From Bryobacterales bacterium (GTDB lineage: Bacteria > Acidobacteriota > Terriglobia > Bryobacterales > Bryobacteraceae), in assembly GCA_947446025.1 (NCBI GenBank), contig CANFEY010000002.1, positions 1-64,000 on the forward strand: DNA of 64,000 bases, read 5' to 3'. How positions within the stretch are numbered: the stretch's first letter is position 1; each line of letters starts with the position of its first letter. Shown one piece after another: positions 24,672 to 32,526 of this stretch. A program made the position numbers and the translations under genes. The notes below the pieces were generated by a model. That model made no database searches and had not been told where the DNA came from. It saw only the letters and a program-made list of their open reading frames with translations.

Positions 24672-25409
24672 ATGCGCGTCATCTTGTTCGCACTCTGCGC
24701 CACACTTTCGGCGCAACGTGTTCCGGCTGAGAAGGAAATCGCGATGGGCCGGGTCCTTGCCGCTGACTTCCACCGGAATACGCCGCCCGTGGACTCGCCA
24801 CTCATCCAGGATTACGTGGCCGGTCTGGGCGCGAGGCTGACGGCGCAACTGCCCGACCGCGGGGTTCCTTACACGTTTTCCGTCGTGCAAGGCTGGCTGA
24901 CCGATGAGCCGCATGTCCTGCCCGGAGGCTACGTCTTCGTACCACTGCATCTTTTCAATACCGCGGATGATGAGGCGGAGTTCGCCGCAATGCTTGCCCA
25001 AGCGGCGGTGCGTGCCGCGTTTCTTATGGACGATTCGGGCAGCCCCTACCTCACAACCGTCGCGGGTAGCCAGGTCATGATTCCGGTCAGCATGGTGCCC
25101 CGGTTGCGGGCCCTCGGATTCAAGGCCGATGCTGCGTCCGTTCCCGTGCTTGTCGCCGCTGGGTTCGATCCACACGCGCTGCTCCGTTACATCGAGAACC
25201 TTCCACCCGTCAAAGTGTCGCTATTCTCCATTCAGCAACCGCGCGAGGAACGCATCGCGGCACTGCGCGAGGTACTGCGCATGGCTCCCCAGTCCGTGAA
25301 CGCGTCGAGCGATACCTTCACGGCGATTCAGCTTCAAGTGCGCGCCGATCCAGTCCGGGACCAGCGCCCCACCCTTCGGCGCGAGGCGTCACCGTTGCAA
25401 CTTCGGTAG
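24672..25409 (+). CDS. M48-like (BepA-type) protein lacking the zinc motif
   Basis: A 245-residue exported protein with signal MRVILFALCATLSAQ. Residues 18-60 (EKEIAMGRVLAADFHRN, DSPLIQDYVAGLGARL) and the stretch PGGYVFVPLHLFNTADDEAEFA match the start of M48 peptidases such as BepA/LoiP. Where HExxH should stand, the protein reads AAMLAQAAVRAAF, so no zinc site exists, and no second Glu ligand is evident. It is probably a pseudoenzyme, perhaps a chaperone-like scaffold. The last 21 bp overlap the convergent lipoprotein gene. Confidence 0.6.
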   Translation: MRVILFALCATLSAQRVPAEKEIAMGRVLAADFHRNTPPVDSPLIQDYVAGLGARLTAQLPDRGVPYTFSVVQGWLTDEPHVLPGGYVFVPLHLFNTADDEAEFAAMLAQAAVRAAFLMDDSGSPYLTTVAGSQVMIPVSMVPRLRALGFKADAASVPVLVAAGFDPHALLRYIENLPPVKVSLFSIQQPREERIAALREVLRMAPQSVNASSDTFTAIQLQVRADPVRDQRPTLRREASPLQLR

Positions 25410-26360
25410 CTGCTTCCACTCCCCCGTGGAGCCGTTGTTCGGATTCACACTCGGATCGTCCGTGCCCAGATACGTACCTTGCGGGCTCACCCAATAGTGT
25501 TGGTAAGTCGTCGGCAACTCAACAGGCACCCGAACGTCATAGGGATTTACGTACGTCTGCACCGCCCCGAGGTTCTCGCGGAACGCTGCGTTGTTTTTGT
25601 CCTGCGAAGCATTGCGCGCATCCGTCACGCCCTGCTGGGTCTTTTGCGACCAATCGCGATACTCCCTAGCCGCCACCGCGTAGGCCTTGGAGTTCTCAAT
25701 GTTCTGCGCCATGATCCCTCGCGCGCCGAACGCGCGCCCGTCGAGCGCCGAGATTTGTTCAGCCACCAAAGGCAGCCACGTCGAATAGCCGGGCCACTGC
25801 GAGTCTTCCGAAATCGCCGCCGTCATCGCGAGCACCGCGGAATCGTAGGACGTCGCGACATGCACGGTTGCCACGCCGCGATTCGCCACGCCGCGCGCGC
25901 TGTATTGCACATCGAAGGCCCACGCCTGCTGGAATCCCGAAACCGGCGTCGCATTCCGGCCCTTGCCGATGCGCAATCCCTGCGGCTGTAGCGCGGTCAT
26001 TTTCTCATACACGAACCGGTCCGGCGGATAGCCTGGTGGAAGCCCCGCGTTGCCAACCATCACCGTGAACGCCTTGCCATCCGGCGCTCCCACGCTCAGC
26101 GCAAACTGGCCGTCTTCACCCAAACGCCACCCCTGTGGCAGCGCATACGAAAAGAATTGCCCGCGCCGGACGCTGAGGCTGGCGGACGGAGCGGACTTCG
26201 ACGGCTCGGGTGTTGCCGCTTTTGCGGCTACGGGAGTCACCGCATGCATCCCCGCTGGAATGCCAGCCGTAACCGGGGGTTCCGGCGCCGTGGTCCCACA
26301 GCCCGTGAGAAACATCCATGAGATCGCTCCCAAAGTGACACACCGTTGCGATAAGTCCAT
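25389..26360 (-). CDS. Putative lipoprotein of unknown function
   Basis: This roughly 323-residue lipoprotein is cut before Cys in FLTGC (Cys ~21). A Pro/Ala-rich linker follows, then a domain with FFSYALPQGWRLGEDGQFAL as in proteins of the PsbP/MOG1-like fold that read 'YxxPxGW'. The C-terminal ~60 residues are rich in Asn, Tyr and Pro and end YLGTDDPSVNPNNGSTGEWK. No catalytic motif is seen. ATG 26360 is preferred to 26378 because it starts directly before the signal. Confidence 0.55.
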   Translation of the reverse strand: MDLSQRCVTLGAISWMFLTGCGTTAPEPPVTAGIPAGMHAVTPVAAKAATPEPSKSAPSASLSVRRGQFFSYALPQGWRLGEDGQFALSVGAPDGKAFTVMVGNAGLPPGYPPDRFVYEKMTALQPQGLRIGKGRNATPVSGFQQAWAFDVQYSARGVANRGVATVHVATSYDSAVLAMTAAISEDSQWPGYSTWLPLVAEQISALDGRAFGARGIMAQNIENSKAYAVAAREYRDWSQKTQQGVTDARNASQDKNNAAFRENLGAVQTYVNPYDVRVPVELPTTYQHYWVSPQGTYLGTDDPSVNPNNGSTGEWKQLPKLQR

Positions 26361-26494
26361 CGGTTCTCCTCTCTGCATCCTAAACCAATTCTATTCCGGA
26401 TCACTGGTCTTGCAGGTATTCTGCTCCGCCCTCCGGCAGTTGAAAGCGCAAGGCTGTCTGTGCCACAGTATCTTGGGGGCTTGATCCACCTAAA

Positions 26495-27559
26495 ATGTTA
26501 CGCATCGCCTTGGTTTTGACGGGTTTCGCCGCTCTTTGCAGCGCTCAGGTAGAGCTTTCCACGGACCCCAACCTCCACATCCTGCCGGTGCAAGGCAACA
26601 TCTATATGTTGGTGGGCGCGGGCGGCAACATCGCGATGTCCGTGGGCCACGATGGCGTGCTGCTGGTGGACTCCGGCACGCAAGCCATGGCGGATCGCGT
26701 GCTCAAGGTTTCCCTCGACCTCGCTACCCGCGTCGCTGGTTCGCCGGCACCGAATAATTGTGCCGGGATGCGCTGCTCTGGATCGCCGTATGGCTGGTCG
26801 AGCCCGTCGCTGAATGCCCGCATCAGTTCGCCCGCACGCCCCAAGCCGATCCGCTATATCATCAACACTTCGGTGGACGCAGATCACGCTGGCGGGAACG
26901 CCCGCTTGGCCGAACTTCCCAAGGACTCGAAGATTCTGGGCGTGACGTTCCCGCCGGTGGGCGTCGCACCGTCGGCCAACGTGATTTCGCATGAAAACGT
27001 GCTGAACCGTATGAGCGCACCCAAGCCCGGGGCCAAGGATCAGACAATGGTCGATTCCTCCATGTGGCCTACGGACACGTTCCGCGTCGCCAAGTACAAG
27101 CTCAGCGAGTTCTTCAACGGCGAAGGGGTCGAAGTCCTCTACCAGCCCAACGCGCACACCGATGGCGATAGCTTCGTCTACTTCCGCTACTCCGACGTAA
27201 TCGTGGCTGGAGATATTCTGAATCCTACGTCCTACCCGGTGATCGACACTGCCAGGGGCGGCACCTACCAGGGCTTGCTGACAGGGCTGAATTTTATTCT
27301 CGACCTAGCGATTCCCGAATTCCGCGCGCAGGGCGGGACGATGGTGATTCCCGGCCATGGCCGCTTGATGGATTCCGGCGACGTCGCGATCTACCGCAAC
27401 ATGGTGCAGATTGTCGGCGACCGCATCGGGGATCTGATTGCCAAGGGCCGCACGCTCGATCAAGTCAAAGCCGCCAAGCCTACGCTGGATTACGACGGCA
27501 TCTACGGCTCCCCCACGGCGTTTATTGAAGCGACGTTCAAGAGCCTGCAAAAGAAATAG
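26495..27559 (+). CDS. MBL-fold protein with altered metal motif
   Basis: A 354-residue exported MBL-fold protein (signal to about CSAQ). Residues 122-135 read IINTSVDADHAGGN where the family normally has NTHxHxDH. The first His is Ser and the second Asp, while Asp130-His131 stay. The later ligands are normal (NAHTDGD, VAGDIL, IPGHGR). An ~30-residue Cys/Pro-rich insert (PAPNNCAGMRCSG) precedes the motif. It is the first gene of an operon with DUF6152 (9-bp gap) and its partner. Either the metal site is modified or only one metal is bound. Confidence 0.72.
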   Translation: MLRIALVLTGFAALCSAQVELSTDPNLHILPVQGNIYMLVGAGGNIAMSVGHDGVLLVDSGTQAMADRVLKVSLDLATRVAGSPAPNNCAGMRCSGSPYGWSSPSLNARISSPARPKPIRYIINTSVDADHAGGNARLAELPKDSKILGVTFPPVGVAPSANVISHENVLNRMSAPKPGAKDQTMVDSSMWPTDTFRVAKYKLSEFFNGEGVEVLYQPNAHTDGDSFVYFRYSDVIVAGDILNPTSYPVIDTARGGTYQGLLTGLNFILDLAIPEFRAQGGTMVIPGHGRLMDSGDVAIYRNMVQIVGDRIGDLIAKGRTLDQVKAAKPTLDYDGIYGSPTAFIEATFKSLQKK

Positions 27560-27568
27560 GAGCCTTTC

Positions 27569-27967
27569 ATGACACGCAAAATTCTCCTCTGCCTAACCGC
27601 GGCTCTGCTGCTCAGCGGCATCGCCGCCTACGCGCACCACTCCCTGGGCGCGACCTATGATGGCAATAAAGTCATCCAGGTCGACGGCAAGATTCTCCAG
27701 TTGCTGCTGCGCAATCCGCACTCGTTCTTGCAGGTGGAAGGTCCCGACGACAAGGGCGTGATGCAGCGCTGGTCGCTCGAATGGCGCAGCGCTGGGTCGC
27801 TAGGCCAGCAGAACATCAAGCGCGATAGCCTCAAGGCCGGCGAAGAAGTTGTGATCACGATGAATCCTTCGCGCACGCCTGCGGACCACCGCGGCGCTCT
27901 CGTCACGCTGCACCGCAAGTCGGACGGCTTTGGTTGGGGCACGCGTCCGGGAGAAGTCGTTGAGTAA
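27569..27967 (+). CDS. DUF6152 secreted protein, second copy
   Basis: A 132-residue exported protein with signal to about AAYA, then the hallmark H-H-S at the mature N-terminus (AHHSLGATYDGNKVIQVDG), followed by LLLRNPHSFLQVEG and LKAGEEVVITMNPSR. It shares the H-H-S start, the N-P-H motif and length with the protein at 7112. Its stop overlaps the start of the next gene. The NPH and HHS histidines are the only polar motif common to both copies and could bind metal; that is speculation. Confidence 0.72.
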   Translation: MTRKILLCLTAALLLSGIAAYAHHSLGATYDGNKVIQVDGKILQLLLRNPHSFLQVEGPDDKGVMQRWSLEWRSAGSLGQQNIKRDSLKAGEEVVITMNPSRTPADHRGALVTLHRKSDGFGWGTRPGEVVE

Positions 27968-28739
27968 CGCGCGTCTCAGTTTAGCTCTGGCTGCCTGCGT
28001 TGCTGCGGCGGTTCTCTTCGTTCCGAACGCCCCCGCGCAGCAAGGCAAAGGCGGCAAAGGTGGCGGGGCCAAAGGCAAGGCCAAGCAGACCGCGCAATCC
28101 GTCGCGCCCATCGACCTCACCGGCATTTGGGTGTCTGTCGTGACCGAAGACTGGATGTACCGCATGGTCACGGCTCCCAAAGGCCAGATGACCGGCGTCC
28201 CCGTAACCCCCGCCGCGCGAACCGCCGCGAACGCTTGGGATCCCGCCGCCGATGAAGCATCCGGCAACGCCTGTAGGGCGTTCGGAGCTGGCGGCGTGAT
28301 GCGCCAACCAGGCACACTGCGCGTCAGCTGGCAGGACGACGACACGCTGAAAATCGAGACCACCGCCGGCACGCAGACCCGGCTGTTCAACTTCGGAGTG
28401 GCCGCAACAGCTGCTGAAGCGACTTGGCAAGGCACCTCCATCGCCTCCTGGGATATAGCCCAAACCGCTCCTGGCGCGCCTCGCCGAGGCAACCTCAAAG
28501 TGGTCACGACGAATCTGAAGCCCGGCTACGTCCGCAAGAACGGGATACCCTACGGCGCGGGCACGCTGCTCACGGAATACTACGACTCCTACACCGCCGA
28601 CAATCGCGATGTCTGGATGGTGGTTACCACGCAGGTCCACGACCCCGTGAATTTCACCACCGACTTCATCACCAGCAGCCACTTCAAAAAGCTGGGCGCG
28701 AACGCCGCGTGGAAGCCGGAAGCCTGCTCGGCCCGGTAG
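27960..28739 (+). CDS. Secreted protein paired with DUF6152, unknown function
   Basis: About 259 residues; the likely start is TTG 27960, overlapping the DUF6152 stop and beginning a signal peptide that ends near APAQQ. A Gly/Lys tract follows (GKGGKGGGAKGKAKQ). The folded part has IDLTGIWVSVVTEDWMYRM, DEASGNACRAFGAGGVMRQP and VSWQDDDTLKIETTAGTQTR. This belongs to a lipocalin-like secreted family that I have seen only in Solibacter-type genomes. It differs from the partner at 7524 but occupies the same operon position, after DUF6152. Confidence 0.6.
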   Translation: MSNARLSLALAACVAAAVLFVPNAPAQQGKGGKGGGAKGKAKQTAQSVAPIDLTGIWVSVVTEDWMYRMVTAPKGQMTGVPVTPAARTAANAWDPAADEASGNACRAFGAGGVMRQPGTLRVSWQDDDTLKIETTAGTQTRLFNFGVAATAAEATWQGTSIASWDIAQTAPGAPRRGNLKVVTTNLKPGYVRKNGIPYGAGTLLTEYYDSYTADNRDVWMVVTTQVHDPVNFTTDFITSSHFKKLGANAAWKPEACSAR

Positions 28740-28775
28740 CACGGCAGACCCGCTGCAGCATCAAAGTGCATCAAC

Positions 28776-30728
28776 CTATCTCGGCCCGTAGTGCGGCACA
28801 GGCTGATCCCCTTCCAACGCCCCCAGGTCCGGGGCGCGGCCTTCGAAGCCGTCGTTGACTCCAGGCAAGCGCACTCCGGCGTCGATGGCGGCGGAGCCTG
28901 CACGCAAACGGAAGTCGAAGTCGGCGGGTTTGTAGAGCGTCTGCGGATTCGGCCCCGGGGGTGTCACCTTGCGGAACACGTCGAAGTCGACCAGCTTGCT
29001 GTGGGTGTCTTGGCCGGTGGCGGCGGAGAACTCAGGGAGCGTTTTGAACTGTTTGGTGACGCGGGCCTTGGCTTCGAGTTGCGCTTGCGCTTGCGTGGAG
29101 AGCGCCCCAAACTCGCCTACGTAGTTCGCCATCATGCCGGCAGGTGGGGAACTCCATGAAAACGAAAATGGCGCGCCTTCATTCGGGCGGAAGCCGTTGT
29201 AGTCGGAGCTGGAATAGTTGGTGCTGGTCTCCACCGAGAAGATCTCCGGCGTCTCGGTCTTGCCCAGGATCAGGTTGTTGCGGAAATGAAGATTCGATGT
29301 GGCCAGGAGCATCGGCTTCACCGCCGCGATGAAGGTATTGTGGTAGAGCGCGATGCCGGACGACGATGCGGTCAGCTTCACGGCGCCGCCTTCTGGTGCG
29401 TGATAGACGACGTTGCGGATGAAGTAGACGGGTCCGCCGAACATGGGCTGAACGCTGAGCGCGCGGTGGCCGTGGTTGAAGCAGCGGTTGCGGAAGATGC
29501 GAACGTTATGCGCTCCGCCGTCCGATTCCAGGCAGTTGTCTTCCATGTTGGAGATGTCGTTGCCGTAGAAATCGATGGACACCGGCATGCGATCACGGGG
29601 GCCGTCCGGGTTGCCGTAGGTGGCCACATCGACTCCGTCGTGGAAGCGCTCGATGCGATTGTAAGCGACCACATGGCCCGAGCCGTACACTTTCACCGCG
29701 TACTCGGAGACCAGCACCGGTGGATACTTTTCCAGAAAAGGCTGCCAGGTGGACCCTGTGAAGCCCATCAATACGTCGGCGTGGAACTTGCCGGTGAACG
29801 TGTTGTCGGCGATGTAGTAGTCCTTTGAGCCGGACCAATCCGTGTAGAGACCGCGGCCGATGTCTTCAAACTTACAGCGCTTGATGGTGAGGCCCACCGA
29901 ACCGGCGATGTTCTTGAGGCCTGCTTGGAAAGCGAGTTCGGTGTTGCGGATGGTGATGCCTTCGAAGTAGTTGTAGTTGGCGGCCATGACGTTGAAGAGG
30001 TTGTAGGCTCCGTCGCCGTCGAAGATTGCCTCGCCGTCGCCCGCCCCTTTGATGACGATGGGTCTCTCGGCCGTGCCGCTCTGCGTGAGAAAGTAGGTGC
30101 CGCTGGAGACCGTGCCGAGCGGTGCGCCGTAGCGGTAGCGGTTGTCTTTGTAGAGACCCGCGTGGACCAGGATCACGTCGCCGGGCTGCACGCGCGCGGG
30201 GTAGGTGTTGAAGTTGTCGGCTCCGTTGGACCCGGTGAAGTACGCTCCCAGAAGGCCTGTGAATGCGGGTTGTTGTTTCTCGCCTGTGAAGCCCGGCGGA
30301 TACACGTGGTAAGTCTTGCCTCCGGCCGCTGGGACAGGCTCGGAGCGAGTCTTCACCGTGACGGTCTGCGCCGCGGTGCCGGTGACTCCGTCGGGGTCGG
30401 ACATCACAAAGCGGGCTTCGTATTCGGTGGCCGGTTCAAGCTCGAAGATGCTGCCGGAGAACATGTGTGGTGTGACGTATCGCAGCGCGTTTTCGTTGAT
30501 GCGCTCGCCGCCGATGCGGAGCAGCGGCAAGCCGTCAGTCCACGTAGCCGCGCCCTTCTTGCGATAGGAGACGGCCACGGTGGCGTTGCGATTGTCGTCG
30601 CCGGTGATCGTCCACTCAAAGCCGAGCGAGATGAGCGTGGGCGGCTCGACGTAAAACTCGCCCACAGCGGTGTTGTTTGCGGCAGTGGCGATCGACGCGA
30701 GGATCAATGCGAGAGAAAGAGTCTTCAT
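28776..30728 (-). CDS. Secreted right-handed parallel beta-helix protein
   Basis: Roughly 650 residues. After the signal (MKTLSLALILASIATA) comes a fibronectin-like region (EWTITGDDNRNATVAVSYRK, ATEYEARFVMSDPDGVTG). A beta-helix of pectate-lyase type follows, with repeated N-x-F/I and H-N-x motifs (YFEGITIRNTE, YYIADNTFTGKFH, YGNDISNMEDNCLESDGG). The closing FRLRAGSAAIDAG and PDLGALEG are typical of the choice-of-anchor/pectin-lyase-fold family. Such proteins bind or cut polysaccharide. The ATG overlaps the stop of the PQQ dehydrogenase gene. Confidence 0.75.
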   Translation of the reverse strand: MKTLSLALILASIATAANNTAVGEFYVEPPTLISLGFEWTITGDDNRNATVAVSYRKKGAATWTDGLPLLRIGGERINENALRYVTPHMFSGSIFELEPATEYEARFVMSDPDGVTGTAAQTVTVKTRSEPVPAAGGKTYHVYPPGFTGEKQQPAFTGLLGAYFTGSNGADNFNTYPARVQPGDVILVHAGLYKDNRYRYGAPLGTVSSGTYFLTQSGTAERPIVIKGAGDGEAIFDGDGAYNLFNVMAANYNYFEGITIRNTELAFQAGLKNIAGSVGLTIKRCKFEDIGRGLYTDWSGSKDYYIADNTFTGKFHADVLMGFTGSTWQPFLEKYPPVLVSEYAVKVYGSGHVVAYNRIERFHDGVDVATYGNPDGPRDRMPVSIDFYGNDISNMEDNCLESDGGAHNVRIFRNRCFNHGHRALSVQPMFGGPVYFIRNVVYHAPEGGAVKLTASSSGIALYHNTFIAAVKPMLLATSNLHFRNNLILGKTETPEIFSVETSTNYSSSDYNGFRPNEGAPFSFSWSSPPAGMMANYVGEFGALSTQAQAQLEAKARVTKQFKTLPEFSAATGQDTHSKLVDFDVFRKVTPPGPNPQTLYKPADFDFRLRAGSAAIDAGVRLPGVNDGFEGRAPDLGALEGDQPVPHYGPR

Positions 30729-32524
30729 GGGAGTTCGAACAACCATACTGCGCCGCCTTCCGGGATCTCGGGATACTCACCGGGGAAGAGCCGATTGAGC
30801 GTGGCCTGCATGCCGCGTGCGTCGCCGCCCCAGCCGGACATTACCGCCAGATACTGCTTGCCGTCGACGGTGAACGTTGTCGGCGGGGCGAGAATGCCGG
30901 AGTTCGTCGGGAACTCCCACAGCAGCTTGCCGCTCTTGGCGTCGAAGGCGTGGATCTTACGGTCATTGGTTCCGCCGCTGAACACCAGACCTCCGGCGGT
31001 GGTGAGCATCGATCCCCAGTTGGGGCTCTTCACGTATTTGTGCGTCCACACGCGCTGGCCGGTATCGACGTTCCAGGCTTGCACTTCGCCGAAGTGGTCC
31101 GCGCCGGGGACCGTGAACGGCTGGCTGCCCTGCACGCCTACGAACGCCTTGCCCGCGGTGTACTTCATGTTGGCCGCGCCCATGTTCGACGCGCAGATGT
31201 TGTTGTTGGCAGGGATGTAGATCATGCGCGTCGTGGGATTGAACGCGATGGGGACCCAGTTCTTGCCGCCGTGCGTGCCGGGGCAGTAGTCGGCGCGTTT
31301 TTGCGTGCCGGGCTTGTGCGCGGGGTCGATGTCGGGCCGGCCCGTGACGGGGTCGAGGCCGCGAATCACGTTGTTGTAGACGTACGGCTTGCCGTCCAGG
31401 AACTTGATCGGACCAGTGGTGCGGTCGAGGAACCACAGGTACCCATCACGCGCGACGTTGACCAGGCCCTTCACGGTGCGGCCTCCGCGCTGGTAGTCAA
31501 TGAGCAGAGGCGGAGAGACTTCGTCGTAATCCCACGAATCGTTGGGATGGTATTGAAAGTAGCCTTTGATGGCTCCGGTGTTGATGTCGAACGCGATGGT
31601 GGACGACGTGTAAAGGTTGTCGCCGGGCCGGTTGTCGCCGATCGTCGGGCCTCCGTTGCCTGCGCCGAAGTAGGCAAGCTTGGTTGCGGGATCGTAGTTG
31701 CCGGTGACCCACACCGGCGCGCCCCCGGTTTTCCATGCGTTGCCGGCGGGCCAAGTGTCGCTGCCGGGTTCGCCGGGGGCGGGCACGGTGAAGGTGCGCC
31801 ACAACTCCTTGCCGCTCTCTGCATCGAACGCGGCGACGAACCCTCGGATGCCGTACTCGCCTCCGGACGCGCCCACCAGCACTTTGCCTTCCGCGACCAA
31901 CGGCGCGAGCGTGGTGTAATAGCCCTGCGTATTGTCGGCGATTTTCGCGGTCCAGATTTCCTTGCCGGTTTTGGCTTCCAGCGCGACCAGCACGGCTTCT
32001 CCCGCGGCCCAGTAGACGCGGTCACCGAGCAGCGCGACTCCACGATTCACTTCGTGCGGCACCTGCGCGCCGACCGGGCGCGGGCGGCGGTAGCGCCACA
32101 GCGCATTGCCGCTGCGGACGTCGATGGCGATGACTTGATTCATTGCCGTCGTCACAAACATCACTCCGCCGTTGACCAGCGGCGCGGCTTCGTGCGGACG
32201 AGTCTCACCGGTGGCGAAGACCCACTTCGGCTTGAGATTCTTGACGTTCGATGTGGAGATTTGTTCTAGCGGCGAATAGCCCCACCCATCATAGGTGCGG
32301 CGCAGCATCAGCCAAGCGCCGTCGGCGGGGTGGAGCAGGCGGCCTGCGGTCACGGGAGGGTAGTCACGCAGCGCTGCCGGGACGGGCGCGGGTGCTGCTG
32401 CAGGACCTGGCACCTGCTGCCCACTGAGCATCAGTCCCAACAGGGCACCCAGCAGCGCCATCAAACTCAGACTCCGAAGCGTGGGGATCAAGTCAGATCT
32501 CGGCTCGGAGACGGAAGTAGACAT
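30725..32524 (-). CDS. PQQ-dependent alcohol dehydrogenase, D-x-D (lanthanide-type) motif
   Basis: A 599-residue eight-bladed quinoprotein with an N-terminal membrane or signal segment (SLSLMALLGALLGLM). PQQ-family landmarks are RTYDGWGYSPLEQIS, ASGGEYGIRGFVAAFD and the tryptophan-docking repeats (GKELWRTF, GKLLWEFP). The active-site loop reads NDSWDYDEVSP: the catalytic Asp is followed two residues later by a second Asp. That D-x-D spacing is described for lanthanide-dependent XoxF/PedH enzymes, while calcium enzymes have another residue there. No adjacent Cys-Cys pair is seen. The gene lies 2 bp after the TonB receptor gene. Confidence 0.82.
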   Translation of the reverse strand: MSTSVSEPRSDLIPTLRSLSLMALLGALLGLMLSGQQVPGPAAAPAPVPAALRDYPPVTAGRLLHPADGAWLMLRRTYDGWGYSPLEQISTSNVKNLKPKWVFATGETRPHEAAPLVNGGVMFVTTAMNQVIAIDVRSGNALWRYRRPRPVGAQVPHEVNRGVALLGDRVYWAAGEAVLVALEAKTGKEIWTAKIADNTQGYYTTLAPLVAEGKVLVGASGGEYGIRGFVAAFDAESGKELWRTFTVPAPGEPGSDTWPAGNAWKTGGAPVWVTGNYDPATKLAYFGAGNGGPTIGDNRPGDNLYTSSTIAFDINTGAIKGYFQYHPNDSWDYDEVSPPLLIDYQRGGRTVKGLVNVARDGYLWFLDRTTGPIKFLDGKPYVYNNVIRGLDPVTGRPDIDPAHKPGTQKRADYCPGTHGGKNWVPIAFNPTTRMIYIPANNNICASNMGAANMKYTAGKAFVGVQGSQPFTVPGADHFGEVQAWNVDTGQRVWTHKYVKSPNWGSMLTTAGGLVFSGGTNDRKIHAFDAKSGKLLWEFPTNSGILAPPTTFTVDGKQYLAVMSGWGGDARGMQATLNRLFPGEYPEIPEGGAVWLFELP

Positions 32525-32526
32525 GT

